NCBI RefSeq assembly: GCF_002157685.2
Contig: NZ_AP026738.1
Location: 310,001 to 374,000, forward strand
Source: Comamonas thiooxydans
GTDB taxonomy: Bacteria > Pseudomonadota > Gammaproteobacteria > Burkholderiales > Burkholderiaceae_C
Length of the DNA stretch: 64,000 nucleotides
Reading direction: 5' to 3'
In this document: positions 29,452 to 38,149 of the stretch, one piece after another
Layout of the letters: each line of letters begins with the position of its first letter
Position numbering within the stretch: position 1 is the stretch's first letter
Position numbers and translations under genes: made by a program
The notes under the pieces: generated by a model
Database searches by the model: none
What the model was told of the DNA's origin: nothing
Seen by the model: the letters and a program-made list of their open reading frames with translations, nothing else

Positions 29452-29558
29452 TGTGCCCTGGCAGGGCCGCAAGCCCAAATCGCGGCCTTTGGGTGACTCT
29501 GCCATACTGGTCAGGCAGCCGCCTGCGGCAGGCTGCAGAACCAAGAAAGGATACCCCG

Positions 29559-30005
29559 ATGAAAGCTTTTTCCACTCTGGCATTCGCTGCTGTGGTTGCC
29601 ACCGTGGCCCTGCCTGCCTCGGCCCAATTCGCCAAGGCTGAAGATGCCATCAAGTACCGCCAGAGCGCCCTGAGCGTGCTGGGCACGCATTTCAGCCGTC
29701 TGGGCGCCATGGCCAACGGCAAGATGCCCTTCGATGCCAAGAGCGCGCAGGAAAGCGCCGAGGTGGTGGCCTTCATGGCCAAGCTGCCCTGGGCCGGCTT
29801 CGGCGCCGGCACCGAAGGCGGCAAGGCCAAGCCTGAGGTGTGGAAGGAGCAGGCCAAGTTCCATGACCTGTCGGGCAAGATGGAAGCAGAAGTCGTCAAG
29901 CTCAACGCTGCCGCCAAGACCGGCAATCTGGACAATCTCAAGACGGCTTTCGGCCCGGCCGCCAATAGCTGCAAGAGCTGCCACGACAGCTTCCGCAATA
30001 AGTAA
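29559..30005 (+). CDS. Cytochrome c' (periplasmic)
   Basis: A 148-residue periplasmic four-helix cytochrome c'. A signal peptide (residues 1-22, ending PASAQ) precedes the mature protein, and the haem-binding CKSCH is near the C-terminus (C138, C141, H142), as expected. Family members bind NO and are linked to nitrosative stress protection. Divergent neighbour is cytochrome b561. AAAGGA precedes the ATG. A terminator follows. Confidence 0.93.
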   Translation: MKAFSTLAFAAVVATVALPASAQFAKAEDAIKYRQSALSVLGTHFSRLGAMANGKMPFDAKSAQESAEVVAFMAKLPWAGFGAGTEGGKAKPEVWKEQAKFHDLSGKMEAEVVKLNAAAKTGNLDNLKTAFGPAANSCKSCHDSFRNK

Positions 30006-30034
30006 GCCAAGACTGTTCTGCATCAGGCAGACGC

Positions 30035-30061
30035 AAAAAAACCGGCATTGCCGGTTTTTTT
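30035..30061. terminator. Intrinsic terminator after cytochrome c' (bidirectional form)
   Basis: ACCGGC / GCCGGT with loop ATT, flanked by AAAAAA and TTTTTTT. Lies between the convergent cytochrome c' and TlpA-like genes. Confidence 0.85.
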
Positions 30062-30156
30062 ATGAGCGCCTTGCGCTTGTTGATGGCTGATTTCAGCTTG
30101 ATTTCATCTTGAAATCTAGCAGTGGCATGCGTAGCCAGCTATGTTTTTGAATGAGC

Positions 30157-30669
30157 TCAGGCGCTTGTCGGCTCGGCCAGCAGCTTCTCGATCAGCTTGT
30201 GCAACTGCTCAAAGTCGGGGGCGCCGATATAGCGCTTCACGATCTCGCCGCGCTTGTTGACGATGAAGGTGGTGGGGGTGAGTTGCACATCGCCCCATGC
30301 CTTGGCCACGTTGCCGGTGTTGTCCAGCGCGACCTGGAAGGGCAGCTTGCGCGATTCGACGAAGTTCACGACATAGCTGGGCGGGTCGTAGCTCATGGCC
30401 ACGGCCAGGGTGTCAAAGCCCTTGCCCTGGTACTTCTGGTAGGTGCTGATGATCTCGGGCATCTCTGCCACGCAGGTGGTGCAACTGGTGGCCCAGAAGT
30501 TCACCAGCGTCACCTTGCCCTTGAGGTCGGCGGTGGTTTTCTGGCTGCCGTCCAGCAGCACAAAGGTGGATTGCGGCGCCGCGGCCTGCCCTGCGCCCGA
30601 ATACACCCAGGCCCCGACGCCGATGACGGCGGCCGCCACAATGCCTGCGATCCAATGTTTGCTTGCCAT
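30157..30669 (-). CDS. TlpA-like membrane-anchored thioredoxin
   Basis: A 170-residue periplasmic thiol-disulfide protein tethered by one N-terminal helix (residues 7-24). The active-site motif is WATSCTTC (C63, C66): the residue before the first Cys is Ser rather than the usual Trp. TPTTFIVN supplies the cis-Pro loop. Such proteins reduce apocytochromes or copper-site proteins during respiratory assembly; two cytochrome genes lie next door. Start ATG 30669; an in-frame GTG at 30699 is possible. Confidence 0.88.
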   Translation of the reverse strand: MASKHWIAGIVAAAVIGVGAWVYSGAGQAAAPQSTFVLLDGSQKTTADLKGKVTLVNFWATSCTTCVAEMPEIISTYQKYQGKGFDTLAVAMSYDPPSYVVNFVESRKLPFQVALDNTGNVAKAWGDVQLTPTTFIVNKRGEIVKRYIGAPDFEQLHKLIEKLLAEPTSA

Positions 30670-30820
30670 AGAGATTGATTGTGCACAAATCTTCAGCACC
30701 TTGCTGATCTGTGGATTGGTGTGTCAAACACGCCGAAAGTTCAGTTCTTACTGCTTGACCCACGGGTCAACCCTAGGCTTGCGTGACAGGCCGGGCCCAT
30801 GCCGCTGCCGATAATGGGTC

Positions 30821-31384
30821 ATGAAGAAAACCGGACTCTGGGCTGCGACGCTGCTGGTCAGCGGTGCGCTGCTGGCCGCCTGCAGCCCGGCGCTGAATTG
30901 GCGCACCATCCAGCTCAAGGATGCGCCGCTGCAAGCGCTGCTGCCCTGCGATGCGCAGACGGCCAGCCGCCCTGTTGAGCTGGGCCTGGGCCAGGTGCCG
31001 CTGTCGGTAGTGGGCTGCGAGGCCCGGGGCGCGACCTATGCGGTATCGCATTTCGCCGTGGCCGAGCCCGCCCGCGCGGCCGAGGCTCTGACGTTCTGGC
31101 AGCAGGCGGTGCTCAAGCAACTGAAGTCGGCAGACGGCGTCGCGACAAAGCTCAATGCCAGGGGAGACGGTCCATGGGTGCCCAAGGGGGCGCTGAATCT
31201 GCCGCAGTCCCTGCGCATCACGTTCGAAGGCCAGGGCCCGAGCGGACAGAAGGTGGTGGGACATGGACTGTGGTTCGCTCGCCTGGAAGGCAGCGGCGCC
31301 AGGGTCTATCACGCGGTGATTTACGCTGACAAGGTCATGCCTGCAGAGGCCGAGCTGTTTTTTTCGGGCCTGCAATTGCAATAA
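30821..31384 (+). CDS. Hypothetical lipoprotein
   Basis: I do not recognise this family. It is 187 residues with a clear lipoprotein signal: MKK start, hydrophobic run and lipobox LLAAC (Cys21). The mature part contains two cysteines (LLPCDAQ and VVGCEA) that could form a disulfide, and is otherwise soluble with alternating strands. It is divergent from the TlpA-like gene and precedes the PTS genes by about 97 bases. Confidence 0.75.
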   Translation: MKKTGLWAATLLVSGALLAACSPALNWRTIQLKDAPLQALLPCDAQTASRPVELGLGQVPLSVVGCEARGATYAVSHFAVAEPARAAEALTFWQQAVLKQLKSADGVATKLNARGDGPWVPKGALNLPQSLRITFEGQGPSGQKVVGHGLWFARLEGSGARVYHAVIYADKVMPAEAELFFSGLQLQ

Positions 31385-31481
31385 GCCCGCATCCAGATCA
31401 TGACCCTTGCGCTTCATCCACCTCATTGCCCTTGTTGACGGCGGCGACAAGCCATAATTTGCTATCAAGAACTGTGACTAC

Positions 31482-31937
31482 ATGACCACGCGCATTCTTT
31501 TGCTCACTCACGCTCCTCTGGCCGCTGCATTGCGCGAATGCGCGCTGCATGTGTTTGCCGATAGCGCTGACGACCTGCTGGCCCTGGACGTGCCTTCCGA
31601 TGAGGCGCCCGAGGCCACGCTGGAGCGTGCCCTGGCCATGCTGGTGGCGCATGGCGGGCTGGATGCACCGACACTGGTGCTGACCGATCTGTTCGGCGCC
31701 ACACCCTGTAACGTGGCCCAGCGTCTCAGCGGGCTGTTGCAGGCTAGGCTGGTGGCGGGGGTGAACCTGCCCATGCTCTTGCGCTCCATCGGCTATCGAC
31801 ACGAGCCGCTGGATGCCCTGGTCTCGCGGGCCATGGTGGGCGGCAGCCAGGGGGTGATGCAGGTGGCCGGCAGTTCCCGACAAAATCAAAGCGCACGACC
31901 TTCCAATGATCAAGACCAATATCACCATCAGCAATAA
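31482..31937 (+). CDS. PTS system EIIA-Man-type component
   Basis: A 151-residue EIIA of the mannose family, phosphorylated on His10 (LLLTHAPLA). The block TDLFGATPCN is conserved. No EIIB, C or D gene is nearby, so this is a regulatory PTS as in Ralstonia and other betaproteobacteria, where the pathway controls carbon storage rather than sugar uptake. Its 3' end overlaps the HPr gene by 32 bases; the overlapped tail (rich in Gln/Asn/His) is likely dispensable. Confidence 0.9.
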   Translation: MTTRILLLTHAPLAAALRECALHVFADSADDLLALDVPSDEAPEATLERALAMLVAHGGLDAPTLVLTDLFGATPCNVAQRLSGLLQARLVAGVNLPMLLRSIGYRHEPLDALVSRAMVGGSQGVMQVAGSSRQNQSARPSNDQDQYHHQQ

Positions 31938-32175
31938 ATTGGGCCTGCATGCCCGTGCATCGGCCAAGCTCACCAAGCTGGCCGGCAGCTTCCCCTGCGA
32001 GGTCTGGCTGACCAAGGGCGAGCGCCGCGTCAATGCCAAGAGCATCATGGGCGTGATGATGCTGGCGGCAGGCATAGGCTCCGAGCTGGAGCTGGAAACC
32101 GATGGAGTGCAGGAGCAGGAAGCCACGGATGCGCTGGTGGCCCTGATCAACGACAAGTTTGGCGAAGGCCAGTAA
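31906..32175 (+). CDS. ptsH: Phosphocarrier protein HPr
   Basis: HPr, 89 residues, shuttles phosphate from EI to EIIA. The active-site His15 lies in GLHARAS and Ser46, target of HPr kinase, in NAKSIMGVMML. The ATG at 31906 lies inside the EIIA gene in another frame; the 32-base overlap is unusual. ptsI follows after 205 bases. Confidence 0.95.
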   Translation: MIKTNITISNKLGLHARASAKLTKLAGSFPCEVWLTKGERRVNAKSIMGVMMLAAGIGSELELETDGVQEQEATDALVALINDKFGEGQ

Positions 32176-32380
32176 AGGCTGCTTCACCTGTGCCGCGGCT
32201 TGACCGCGCGCAGGTGGCAGCTCGACGATTAGCTCTTTTGATAGCGGGCAAGGCCTTGCTGTCAATGAAGTAGAGCGTTTTTGATGCCGCAGTGCAGTGA
32301 TAGTTGGCACTGACTGCTGCAAAAACAAGAGCAAGAAGCAAGCAAAAAGCAATCGCGAAATTCGCGAAAGGGCATTCGCT

Positions 32381-34156
32381 ATGACATTTGCCATCCACGG
32401 CCTGGCCGTCTCCCGGGGGATTGCCATCGGGCGCGCGGTCGTTGTGGCCTCCAGTCGCATGGAGGTGGTGCACTACTTCATCCGGCCCGATCAGGTGGAG
32501 TCGGAGATCCAGCGTGCCCGCACGGCACGCAATGCGGTGATTGACGAGCTGCGCCGGCTTCAGGAGGAAATGCCCAAGGACGCGCCCGGCGAGCTGGATG
32601 CGCTGCTCGATGTGCATCTGATGCTGCTGCAGGACCAGGCGCTGGCCGAGGCCATTCGCAACTGGATCTCCGAGCGTCTTTACAACGCCGAATGGGCGCT
32701 GACCACGCAGCTGGAAATCGTTTCGCGCCAGTTCGACGAGATGGACGACGAGTACCTGCGCGAGCGCAAGGCCGATCTGGAGCAGGTAGTGGAGCGCATT
32801 CTGCGCCACATGAAGGGTGCGGCCAGTCCGCTTGCACAGGTTGCTCCACCGTTGGCTCCGACTGGCACCGTGCCTGCAACCGATGGGCAGCAGCTGCCTC
32901 TCGACGTCACCACGGAAACCCCGCTGGTGCTGGTCGCACAAGACCTGTCGCCAGCGGACATGCTGCAGTTCAAGAGCAAGGTCTTTGCGGGTTTCATCAC
33001 CGCCGTGGGCGGCAAGACCAGCCACACGGCCATCGTCGCACGCAGCATGGACATTCCGGCCGTGGTTGGCGCGCGGGCCGCAAGCCAGCTGATTCGCCAG
33101 GATGACTGGGTCATCATCGACGGCAACGAGGGCGTGGTCATCGTGGACCCCACGCCCATCATCCTGGCGGAGTACAGCTTTCGCCAGCGCCAGACCGAAC
33201 TGGAGCGCGAGCGCCTGACCCGTCTGCGTTACACGCCGTCCCTCACCATGGATGGGCAGAAGGTGGAGTTGCTGGCCAATATCGAGCAGCCCAGCGACGG
33301 GGCTGCTGCCGTGCGTGCTGGCGCAGTCGGCGTGGGGCTGTTCCGTACCGAGTTTCTGTTCATGGGGCGCAGCGGCAATCTGCCCGGGGAAGAAGAGCAG
33401 TACCGCGCCTATCGTGAGGCCATAGACGGCATGCAAGGCATGCCGGTCACCATCCGCACGCTGGATGTGGGGGCCGACAAGCCGCTGGACAAGGCACAGC
33501 CCAAGGACTACTACCTCAACCCCGCGCTGGGCCTGCGCGCCATACGCTGGAGTCTGGCCGACCCCGTCATGTTCCGCACTCAACTGCGAGCCATTCTGCG
33601 CGCGGCAGCGCATGGGCAGATCAAGCTGCTGTTTCCCATGCTGGCCCATCGCAGCGAGATCGAGCAGACTCTGGCCCAGCTGCGCCAGGCGCAGCATGAG
33701 CTCGATGTGCGCGGCGTCGCCTACGGCCCGGTCAAGCTGGGAGCCATGATCGAGATCCCGGCGGCCGCCTTGACGGTGCGCAGCTTTCTCCAATATTTCG
33801 ACTTTCTGTCCATAGGCACCAACGACCTGATCCAGTACACGCTGGCCATTGACCGTGCCGACGAAACCGTGGCCCATCTCTACGATCCCATGCATCCGGC
33901 CGTGCTGCGTCTGGTGGCCGAGGTCATCGCTGCAGCCAATTCCGCAGGCAAGGAAGTCTGCGTTTGCGGTGAAATGGCCGGTGATCTGAGCATGACCCGG
34001 CTGCTGCTGGGCCTGGGGCTGCGCAGCTTTTCCATGCACCCCGCGCAGATTCTGGCCGTCAAGCAGGAGGTGCTGCGTGCGGACTCCAGCAAGCTTGCAC
34101 CCTGGGCCAGCGAGGTACTGGGCAGCGAATGCCCGGCGCAGATGCTGGCGCCCTGA
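32381..34156 (+). CDS. ptsI: Phosphoenolpyruvate-protein phosphotransferase (PTS enzyme I)
   Basis: Enzyme I, 591 residues, transfers phosphate from PEP to HPr. The active His is H215 in GGKTSHTAIVARS, about 25 residues later than in E. coli, because of a Pro/Ala/Thr-rich insertion around residues 148-180 between the HPr-binding and phosphohistidine domains. The C-terminal PEP site has FRTEFLFM, GTNDLIQYTLAIDR and the Cys in VCVCGEMAGD. Start ATG 32381 (MTFAIHGLAVSRG), with AAAGGG upstream; an open frame of 28 codons before it is not used. Confidence 0.95.
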   Translation: MTFAIHGLAVSRGIAIGRAVVVASSRMEVVHYFIRPDQVESEIQRARTARNAVIDELRRLQEEMPKDAPGELDALLDVHLMLLQDQALAEAIRNWISERLYNAEWALTTQLEIVSRQFDEMDDEYLRERKADLEQVVERILRHMKGAASPLAQVAPPLAPTGTVPATDGQQLPLDVTTETPLVLVAQDLSPADMLQFKSKVFAGFITAVGGKTSHTAIVARSMDIPAVVGARAASQLIRQDDWVIIDGNEGVVIVDPTPIILAEYSFRQRQTELERERLTRLRYTPSLTMDGQKVELLANIEQPSDGAAAVRAGAVGVGLFRTEFLFMGRSGNLPGEEEQYRAYREAIDGMQGMPVTIRTLDVGADKPLDKAQPKDYYLNPALGLRAIRWSLADPVMFRTQLRAILRAAAHGQIKLLFPMLAHRSEIEQTLAQLRQAQHELDVRGVAYGPVKLGAMIEIPAAALTVRSFLQYFDFLSIGTNDLIQYTLAIDRADETVAHLYDPMHPAVLRLVAEVIAAANSAGKEVCVCGEMAGDLSMTRLLLGLGLRSFSMHPAQILAVKQEVLRADSSKLAPWASEVLGSECPAQMLAP

Positions 34157-34198
34157 AGAACCCAGGGAACGACCTCGAGGCAGGCAGAAAAGGGATGG

Positions 34199-35248
34199 AT
34201 GAATTACGCAGATTCGCAGGAAATCGCCCGTGCGCTCGAGCTGGTGCTGGAAGATGCAGCGCTTGCGCAGCAACTGGCTGCGCAAGCCAGGCCGGCCGTG
34301 TGGCTGCAGACCTCTGCGGTGGAAGATGAAGCGGAGATCGCGTCCGGCAGCACCAAATTGGGCGGCTGTCCCGACCTGCCTGCCGGTGTGGCCTGGCCCG
34401 AGCGCGGACGCTATCCGGACCATGAGCAGCGGGTGAAGCCCCATCGCGAAGACAGCCTTGCTCCCGACAGCCGCTGGCGATGGGCCAGGCCGGAGCAGGT
34501 CCAGCTGTTTCGCGAAGAAGCCTTGCAGCACGTCGCAAGGCTTGAAGGCACTTTTCCGCTGAGCTTTGTGGCGCAGATCAACTTCGCCGAAGCCCGCTCC
34601 GCCGGGACTCTGGATGCGGATTTCCCCGAGTCCGGACTGCTGTCCGTCTTCTACGACCTGATGGAGCAGCCCTGGGGTTTCGATCCTGCCGATGCCTGTG
34701 CGCTGAAGCTGATCTTCTCCGAGGGCGATGCCGCGCTCGAGCGGCGCCCGCAGCCGCCGGCGCTGCTAGAGCTGCCCGATCACTGCCAGCTCGCTCCCCT
34801 GGCCTGCGAACTGCATGCCTGCGTCACGGCCTTGCCCCTGGAGAGCGCTCAGTGGAGTTCCCAGGGCATGGCGCTTGACGAAGAGCAGCGTGACCGCTTT
34901 GTCGAATGGTGGTTTGATGATGCACAAAATGCTGCCAGCAGCGGTGGAGAGGATAGCGGTTGCCATCGCATCGGCGGCTGGCCCACGCCTGTCCAGGGTG
35001 ATATGCAGACCGAATGCGCGTTGGTGGCCGCGGGGCATTACTGCGGTGATGGCGATGCCTACGCGGACGATGCCACGCTGGCTGTGCGCAATACTGCAAC
35101 GCAGTGGCTTTTGCTGCTGCAGATCGGTAGCGATGAAAAAGGTGGCATGGGTTGGGGCGATGGAGGCCAGGTCTATCTGTGGATGCGCCGCGACGATCTG
35201 CGCGCACGTCGCTTCGACCGAGCGCGGCTGGTGCTGCAGTGTGGCTGA
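34199..35248 (+). CDS. DUF1963 (YwqG-like) protein
   Basis: A 349-residue soluble protein of the DUF1963/YwqG type: features are GSTKLGGCPDLPAGVAWP near residues 50-67, LSFVAQINFAE in the middle, HRIGGWPTPVQGDM later, and LLQIGSDEKGGMGWGDGGQVYLWM at the C-terminus. No biochemical function is established. It lies 42 bases after ptsI, so could be co-transcribed with it, but no link to the PTS is known. A 490-base gene-free region follows. Confidence 0.85.
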   Translation: MNYADSQEIARALELVLEDAALAQQLAAQARPAVWLQTSAVEDEAEIASGSTKLGGCPDLPAGVAWPERGRYPDHEQRVKPHREDSLAPDSRWRWARPEQVQLFREEALQHVARLEGTFPLSFVAQINFAEARSAGTLDADFPESGLLSVFYDLMEQPWGFDPADACALKLIFSEGDAALERRPQPPALLELPDHCQLAPLACELHACVTALPLESAQWSSQGMALDEEQRDRFVEWWFDDAQNAASSGGEDSGCHRIGGWPTPVQGDMQTECALVAAGHYCGDGDAYADDATLAVRNTATQWLLLLQIGSDEKGGMGWGDGGQVYLWMRRDDLRARRFDRARLVLQCG

Positions 35249-35332
35249 AACCAGCATGCGCCGTGATTGCGGGTGTCAACGGTTGCGAAATGGCTGCAAA
35301 ACAGGTGTTTACAGATTTCTTTTTGTCTGAAG

Positions 35333-35372
35333 TGAGAATTAATTGATATTGATTCTCATTTGATGTTAATAT
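35333..35372 (+). promoter_or_regulatory. Fur-box-like operator over a sigma-70 promoter, with no gene behind it
   Basis: TGAGAAT (35333-35339) and ATTCTCA (35352-35358) form a perfect inverted repeat around TTGATATTG; the block ATTGATATTGATTCTCATT resembles betaproteobacterial Fur boxes. A promoter TTGATA (35343-35348), spacer 18, TAATAT (35367-35372) overlaps it. Fur identity is pattern recognition, not a scored match. Confidence 0.55.
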
Positions 35373-35378
35373 TCATCC

Positions 35379-35645
35379 TGCTTGCAGCGCAGGACTCTGG
35401 TGGGGTATCAAGTGCTGCATTGCTCAGTTTCATCGTGGGGCGACTCGTCGGGCCTGTTCAGCCTGCAGTCGTTTTTGCCAGCCAGCGGTTTGCCGGTTAG
35501 CCAGGCGTTTTTTCGATGTAAACAGTGAGTTATTCAAAATTCATAGCTTTTGGCGCATGATATGCAACGATCCTGCTATTGATAGACCTTGTAAGCGCTA
35601 CAAGAAAAGCGCATCAAGCTCCTTATTCAGGAGCTTTATTTTTTT
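35379..35645 (+). ncRNA. Candidate iron-regulated small RNA
   Basis: Predicted transcript from the Fur-type promoter to the strong terminator at 35616. No credible reading frame: the longest, from ATG 35363 (45 codons), starts upstream of the predicted RNA start and has no ribosome site. A T6 run at 35508-35513 could also end a shorter ~135-base RNA. A small hairpin CTTGTA/TACAAG lies at 35588-35604. The flanking genes are convergent, so the promoter serves neither. The region 35249-35737 holds nothing else. Confidence 0.35.
35616..35645 (+). terminator. Strong intrinsic terminator in the gene-free region
   Basis: AAGCTCCT (35616-35623) / AGGAGCTT (35629-35636), loop TATTC, then TATTTTTTT. 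Plus strand. It could end the candidate small RNA or the ptsI-DUF1963 transcript. Confidence 0.88.
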
Positions 35646-35690
35646 GGAAAATCCTGGCGCCCGCAGCACTGCTCATCGCATCCGGGCATG

Positions 35691-35717
35691 AAAAAAGCAG
35701 CCACAGGGGCTGCTTTT
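35691..35717 (-). terminator. Intrinsic terminator of lipA
   Basis: AAGCAGCC (35695-35702) / GGCTGCTT (35708-35715) with a six-T run on the minus strand, about 20 bases after the lipA stop. Confidence 0.85.
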
Positions 35718-35737
35718 GTGAGTGCCGTCTTCGGTGC

Positions 35738-36718
35738 TCAGACGCCGGCGGCATGGGCCTGCTGGTCGGCATGGTAGCTCGAGCGCACCATGGCGCCGAC
35801 GGCAGCGTGGGTGAAGCCCATCTTGTAGGCCTCTTGCTCGAACATCTTGAAGGTATCGGGGTGCACATAGCGGCGCACGGGCAGGTGGCTGTTGGTGGGC
35901 GCCAGATACTGGCCGATGGTCAGCATGTCGATGTTGTGGGCGCGCATATCGCGCATCACCTGCAGGATTTCCTCGTCCGTCTCGCCCAGGCCCACCATGA
36001 TGCCGCTCTTGGTCGGCACATCGGGGTGCAATTCCTTGAACTTCTTGAGCAGGTTCAGGCTGAACTGATAGTCGGAGCCGGGGCGCGCTTCCTTGTACAG
36101 ACGTGGTGCGGTTTCCAGGTTGTGGTTCATCACATCGGGAGGAGCCGACTTGAGGATTTCCAGTGCGCGGTCGTCACGGCCGCGGAAGTCGGGCACCAGG
36201 ATCTCGATCTGCGTCTCGGGCGAGAGCTCGCGGATGTTCTTGATGCATTCCACAAAGTGGCCCGAGCCGCCGTCGCGCAGGTCGTCGCGGTCCACGCTGG
36301 TGATCACCACGTACTTCAGGCGCAGCGCGGCAATGGTGCGCGCCAGGTTCAGCGGCTCGTTCACGTCCAGCGGATCGGGGCGGCCATGGCCCACGTCGCA
36401 GAAGGGGCAGCGGCGCGTGCACTTGTCGCCCATGATCATGAAGGTGGCCGTGCCCTTGCCAAAGCACTCGCCGATATTCGGGCAGCTGGCTTCCTCGCAG
36501 ACCGTGTGCAGATTGTTCTTGCGCAGAATGTCCTTGATTTCGTAAAAGCGCGTGCTGGGGCTGCCGGCCTTGACGCGTATCCATTCGGGTTTCTTCAGGA
36601 CTTCGGCCTGCTCCACCTTCACGGGGATGCGTGCCAGCTTGGCGGCAGCCTTCTGCTTGGCCAGCGGGTTGTAGTTTTCGGCGGACTGCGCTTCGCGCAC
36701 AACTTCATTGGTGCTCAT
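35738..36718 (-). CDS. lipA: Lipoyl synthase
   Basis: Radical-SAM enzyme that inserts two sulfurs into octanoyl groups on E2 and H proteins to make lipoate. Both [4Fe-4S] sites are visible: the auxiliary cluster C74, C79, C85 ([12 protein letters not shown]) and the SAM cluster C100, C104, C107 (CTRRCPFC). 326 residues. Last gene of ybeD-lipB-lipA; 10 bases after lipB. Confidence 0.98.
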   Translation of the reverse strand: MSTNEVVREAQSAENYNPLAKQKAAAKLARIPVKVEQAEVLKKPEWIRVKAGSPSTRFYEIKDILRKNNLHTVCEEASCPNIGECFGKGTATFMIMGDKCTRRCPFCDVGHGRPDPLDVNEPLNLARTIAALRLKYVVITSVDRDDLRDGGSGHFVECIKNIRELSPETQIEILVPDFRGRDDRALEILKSAPPDVMNHNLETAPRLYKEARPGSDYQFSLNLLKKFKELHPDVPTKSGIMVGLGETDEEILQVMRDMRAHNIDMLTIGQYLAPTNSHLPVRRYVHPDTFKMFEQEAYKMGFTHAAVGAMVRSSYHADQQAHAAGV

Positions 36719-36728
36719 GATCTTGCCT

Positions 36729-37466
36729 TCAGGGAGAGAGACGCGCCTTCAGCTGGCGGCCCAGCACGGATGCGGCCTCGTCCCAGGTTGTCTGTACGCC
36801 GATTGTAGAAAGGTCCACCGTCCTCAGCCCTGCGTATCCGCAAGGGTTGATTCGCAAATAAGGTTCCAAATCCATATCGACATTGAGGGCCACTCCGTGG
36901 TAGGTGCTGTGGCGGCTGACCTTGATGCCCAGTGCGGCAATCTTGCCCAGACCCTCGAAATGCGGCTCGGGCGCCGGGCTGCCGGCTTCGCGGTGCTGCG
37001 GGCGCTGCTCCAGCATGGCATGGCTGCGCGGATCGTCCAGGCGCACATAGATGCCGGGGGCGCCTGCCACGCGGTGGCCGGTAACGCCGAAATGATCCAG
37101 CGTGCGGATCACCGCATCTTCCAGCCGGTACACATACTCTTTGACGAAGTAGCCCATGCGCTGCAGATCCAGCAGCGGATAGGCCACCACCTGGCCGGGG
37201 CCGTGATAGGTCACCTGGCCGCCACGATTGGTGGCGACCACGGGAATATCGCCGGGGTTCAGGACATTTTCGGTTTTGCCAGCCAGCCCCTGTGTGAAGT
37301 GCGGTGAGTGCTCACAAATCCAGAGCTCGTCACGCGTGCTCGCGTTGCGGGTGCGCGTGAACTCCTGCATCGCGACCACCGAGGCCTCATAGCCGGTGCG
37401 CCCCAGAAAGCGCAGATCCATGGCTTCGGGGGGCTGCAAGGCCGAAGCAACCGGGCTGTGGCTCAC
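36729..37466 (-). CDS. lipB: Octanoyl-ACP:protein octanoyltransferase
   Basis: Transfers octanoate from acyl carrier protein to lipoyl domains. The catalytic pair is Cys209 (INPCGYAG) and Lys182 ([10 protein letters not shown]), with [12 protein letters not shown] at residues 81-92 shaping the site. At 245 residues it is longer than E. coli LipB, with an insertion around residues 145-172 (between GIYVRLDD and GLGKIAALG). The start overlaps the end of ybeD by 4 bases. Confidence 0.97.
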   Translation of the reverse strand: MSHSPVASALQPPEAMDLRFLGRTGYEASVVAMQEFTRTRNASTRDELWICEHSPHFTQGLAGKTENVLNPGDIPVVATNRGGQVTYHGPGQVVAYPLLDLQRMGYFVKEYVYRLEDAVIRTLDHFGVTGHRVAGAPGIYVRLDDPRSHAMLEQRPQHREAGSPAPEPHFEGLGKIAALGIKVSRHSTYHGVALNVDMDLEPYLRINPCGYAGLRTVDLSTIGVQTTWDEAASVLGRQLKARLSP

Positions 37467-37780
37467 AGCACGACCTTCACCAGGGGGTGAGAGGTCAGTG
37501 CGCGGTAGGTATCGTCCAACTGCTCGCGGCTGGTGGCCGTGATGGTGATGGTCACGCCCAGGTAGTTGCCGCCGGAGCTGGGGCGCAGCTCCACCGTGCT
37601 GGCGTCAAAGCTGGGGTCGAACTTTTCGGCGATCTTGGTGATTTCATGCACCAGATGCTCATTCTTGACACCCATCACCTTGATGGGAAACTGGCTCGGG
37701 TACTCGATCAGCGAATCCTTGCGTGGGTCTTCTTGCTGACCGTTCTCGTTGGCGGCAGATGGGTTGGGCGTGTCGCTCAT
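37463..37780 (-). CDS. ybeD: YbeD-like DUF493 protein
   Basis: A 105-residue small protein of the YbeD/DUF493 family with an ACT-like fold. [11 protein letters not shown] and [28 protein letters not shown] are typical. It commonly precedes lipB in proteobacteria, but its role is not known. The N-terminal ~20 residues are polar and probably disordered. First gene of the lip operon. Confidence 0.92.
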   Translation of the reverse strand: MSDTPNPSAANENGQQEDPRKDSLIEYPSQFPIKVMGVKNEHLVHEITKIAEKFDPSFDASTVELRPSSGGNYLGVTITITATSREQLDDTYRALTSHPLVKVVL

Positions 37781-38149
37781 GAAGAGTCCTTGGCTGGAAT
37801 GAAAAATTGCCGTTGGTGAAACAGCCTGTCAATGAGTAAGAAAGATTGTGCGCCACGCCGGGCAGCCCTGCGCGCGTGGGCCTAATCCATGGCTTGACGA
37901 GGCTTGCCAAAGCGGCAAAGCCCCTGGCAGGTGGCAGACAATTCAGGGTAATCAGGTATTTCAAATAGGGCACACTCGCGCCGCACCAAAGCCGAGGGTG
38001 GCAGATGTTGTCACTCAGCGACAACCCTCGGGTCTTGTCAAAGACGTTTTGCGCATGACAGTATCAACCCCTATCTAACGACGGGGGTTTTTACTTATAA
38101 TCAGAGGCTTTGTAAAAAGTCTTGCCTAGTCAGCGGTGTGAAAGAAAAC
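37781..38149. other. Divergent control region ybeD / atp operon
   Basis: 369 bases without a gene. A TATAAT (38096-38101) lies 48 bases before atpI and is the best -10 element for the atp operon, though its -35 region is poor. An inverted repeat CCGAGGG (37992-37998) / CCCTCGG (38025-38031) encloses a TTGTC/GACAA pair, and TTGTCA at 38035 could be a further -35. Which promoter drives the operon cannot be decided by eye. Confidence 0.45.

Noticed and set aside
32147..34531. A 794-codon open frame antisense to ptsI
   Set aside because: No recognisable domain; ptsI on the other strand has the complete active sites.
35363..35500. A 45-codon frame after the Fur-type box as a small protein gene
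   Set aside because: Its ATG lies before the predicted transcription start and has no ribosome site.
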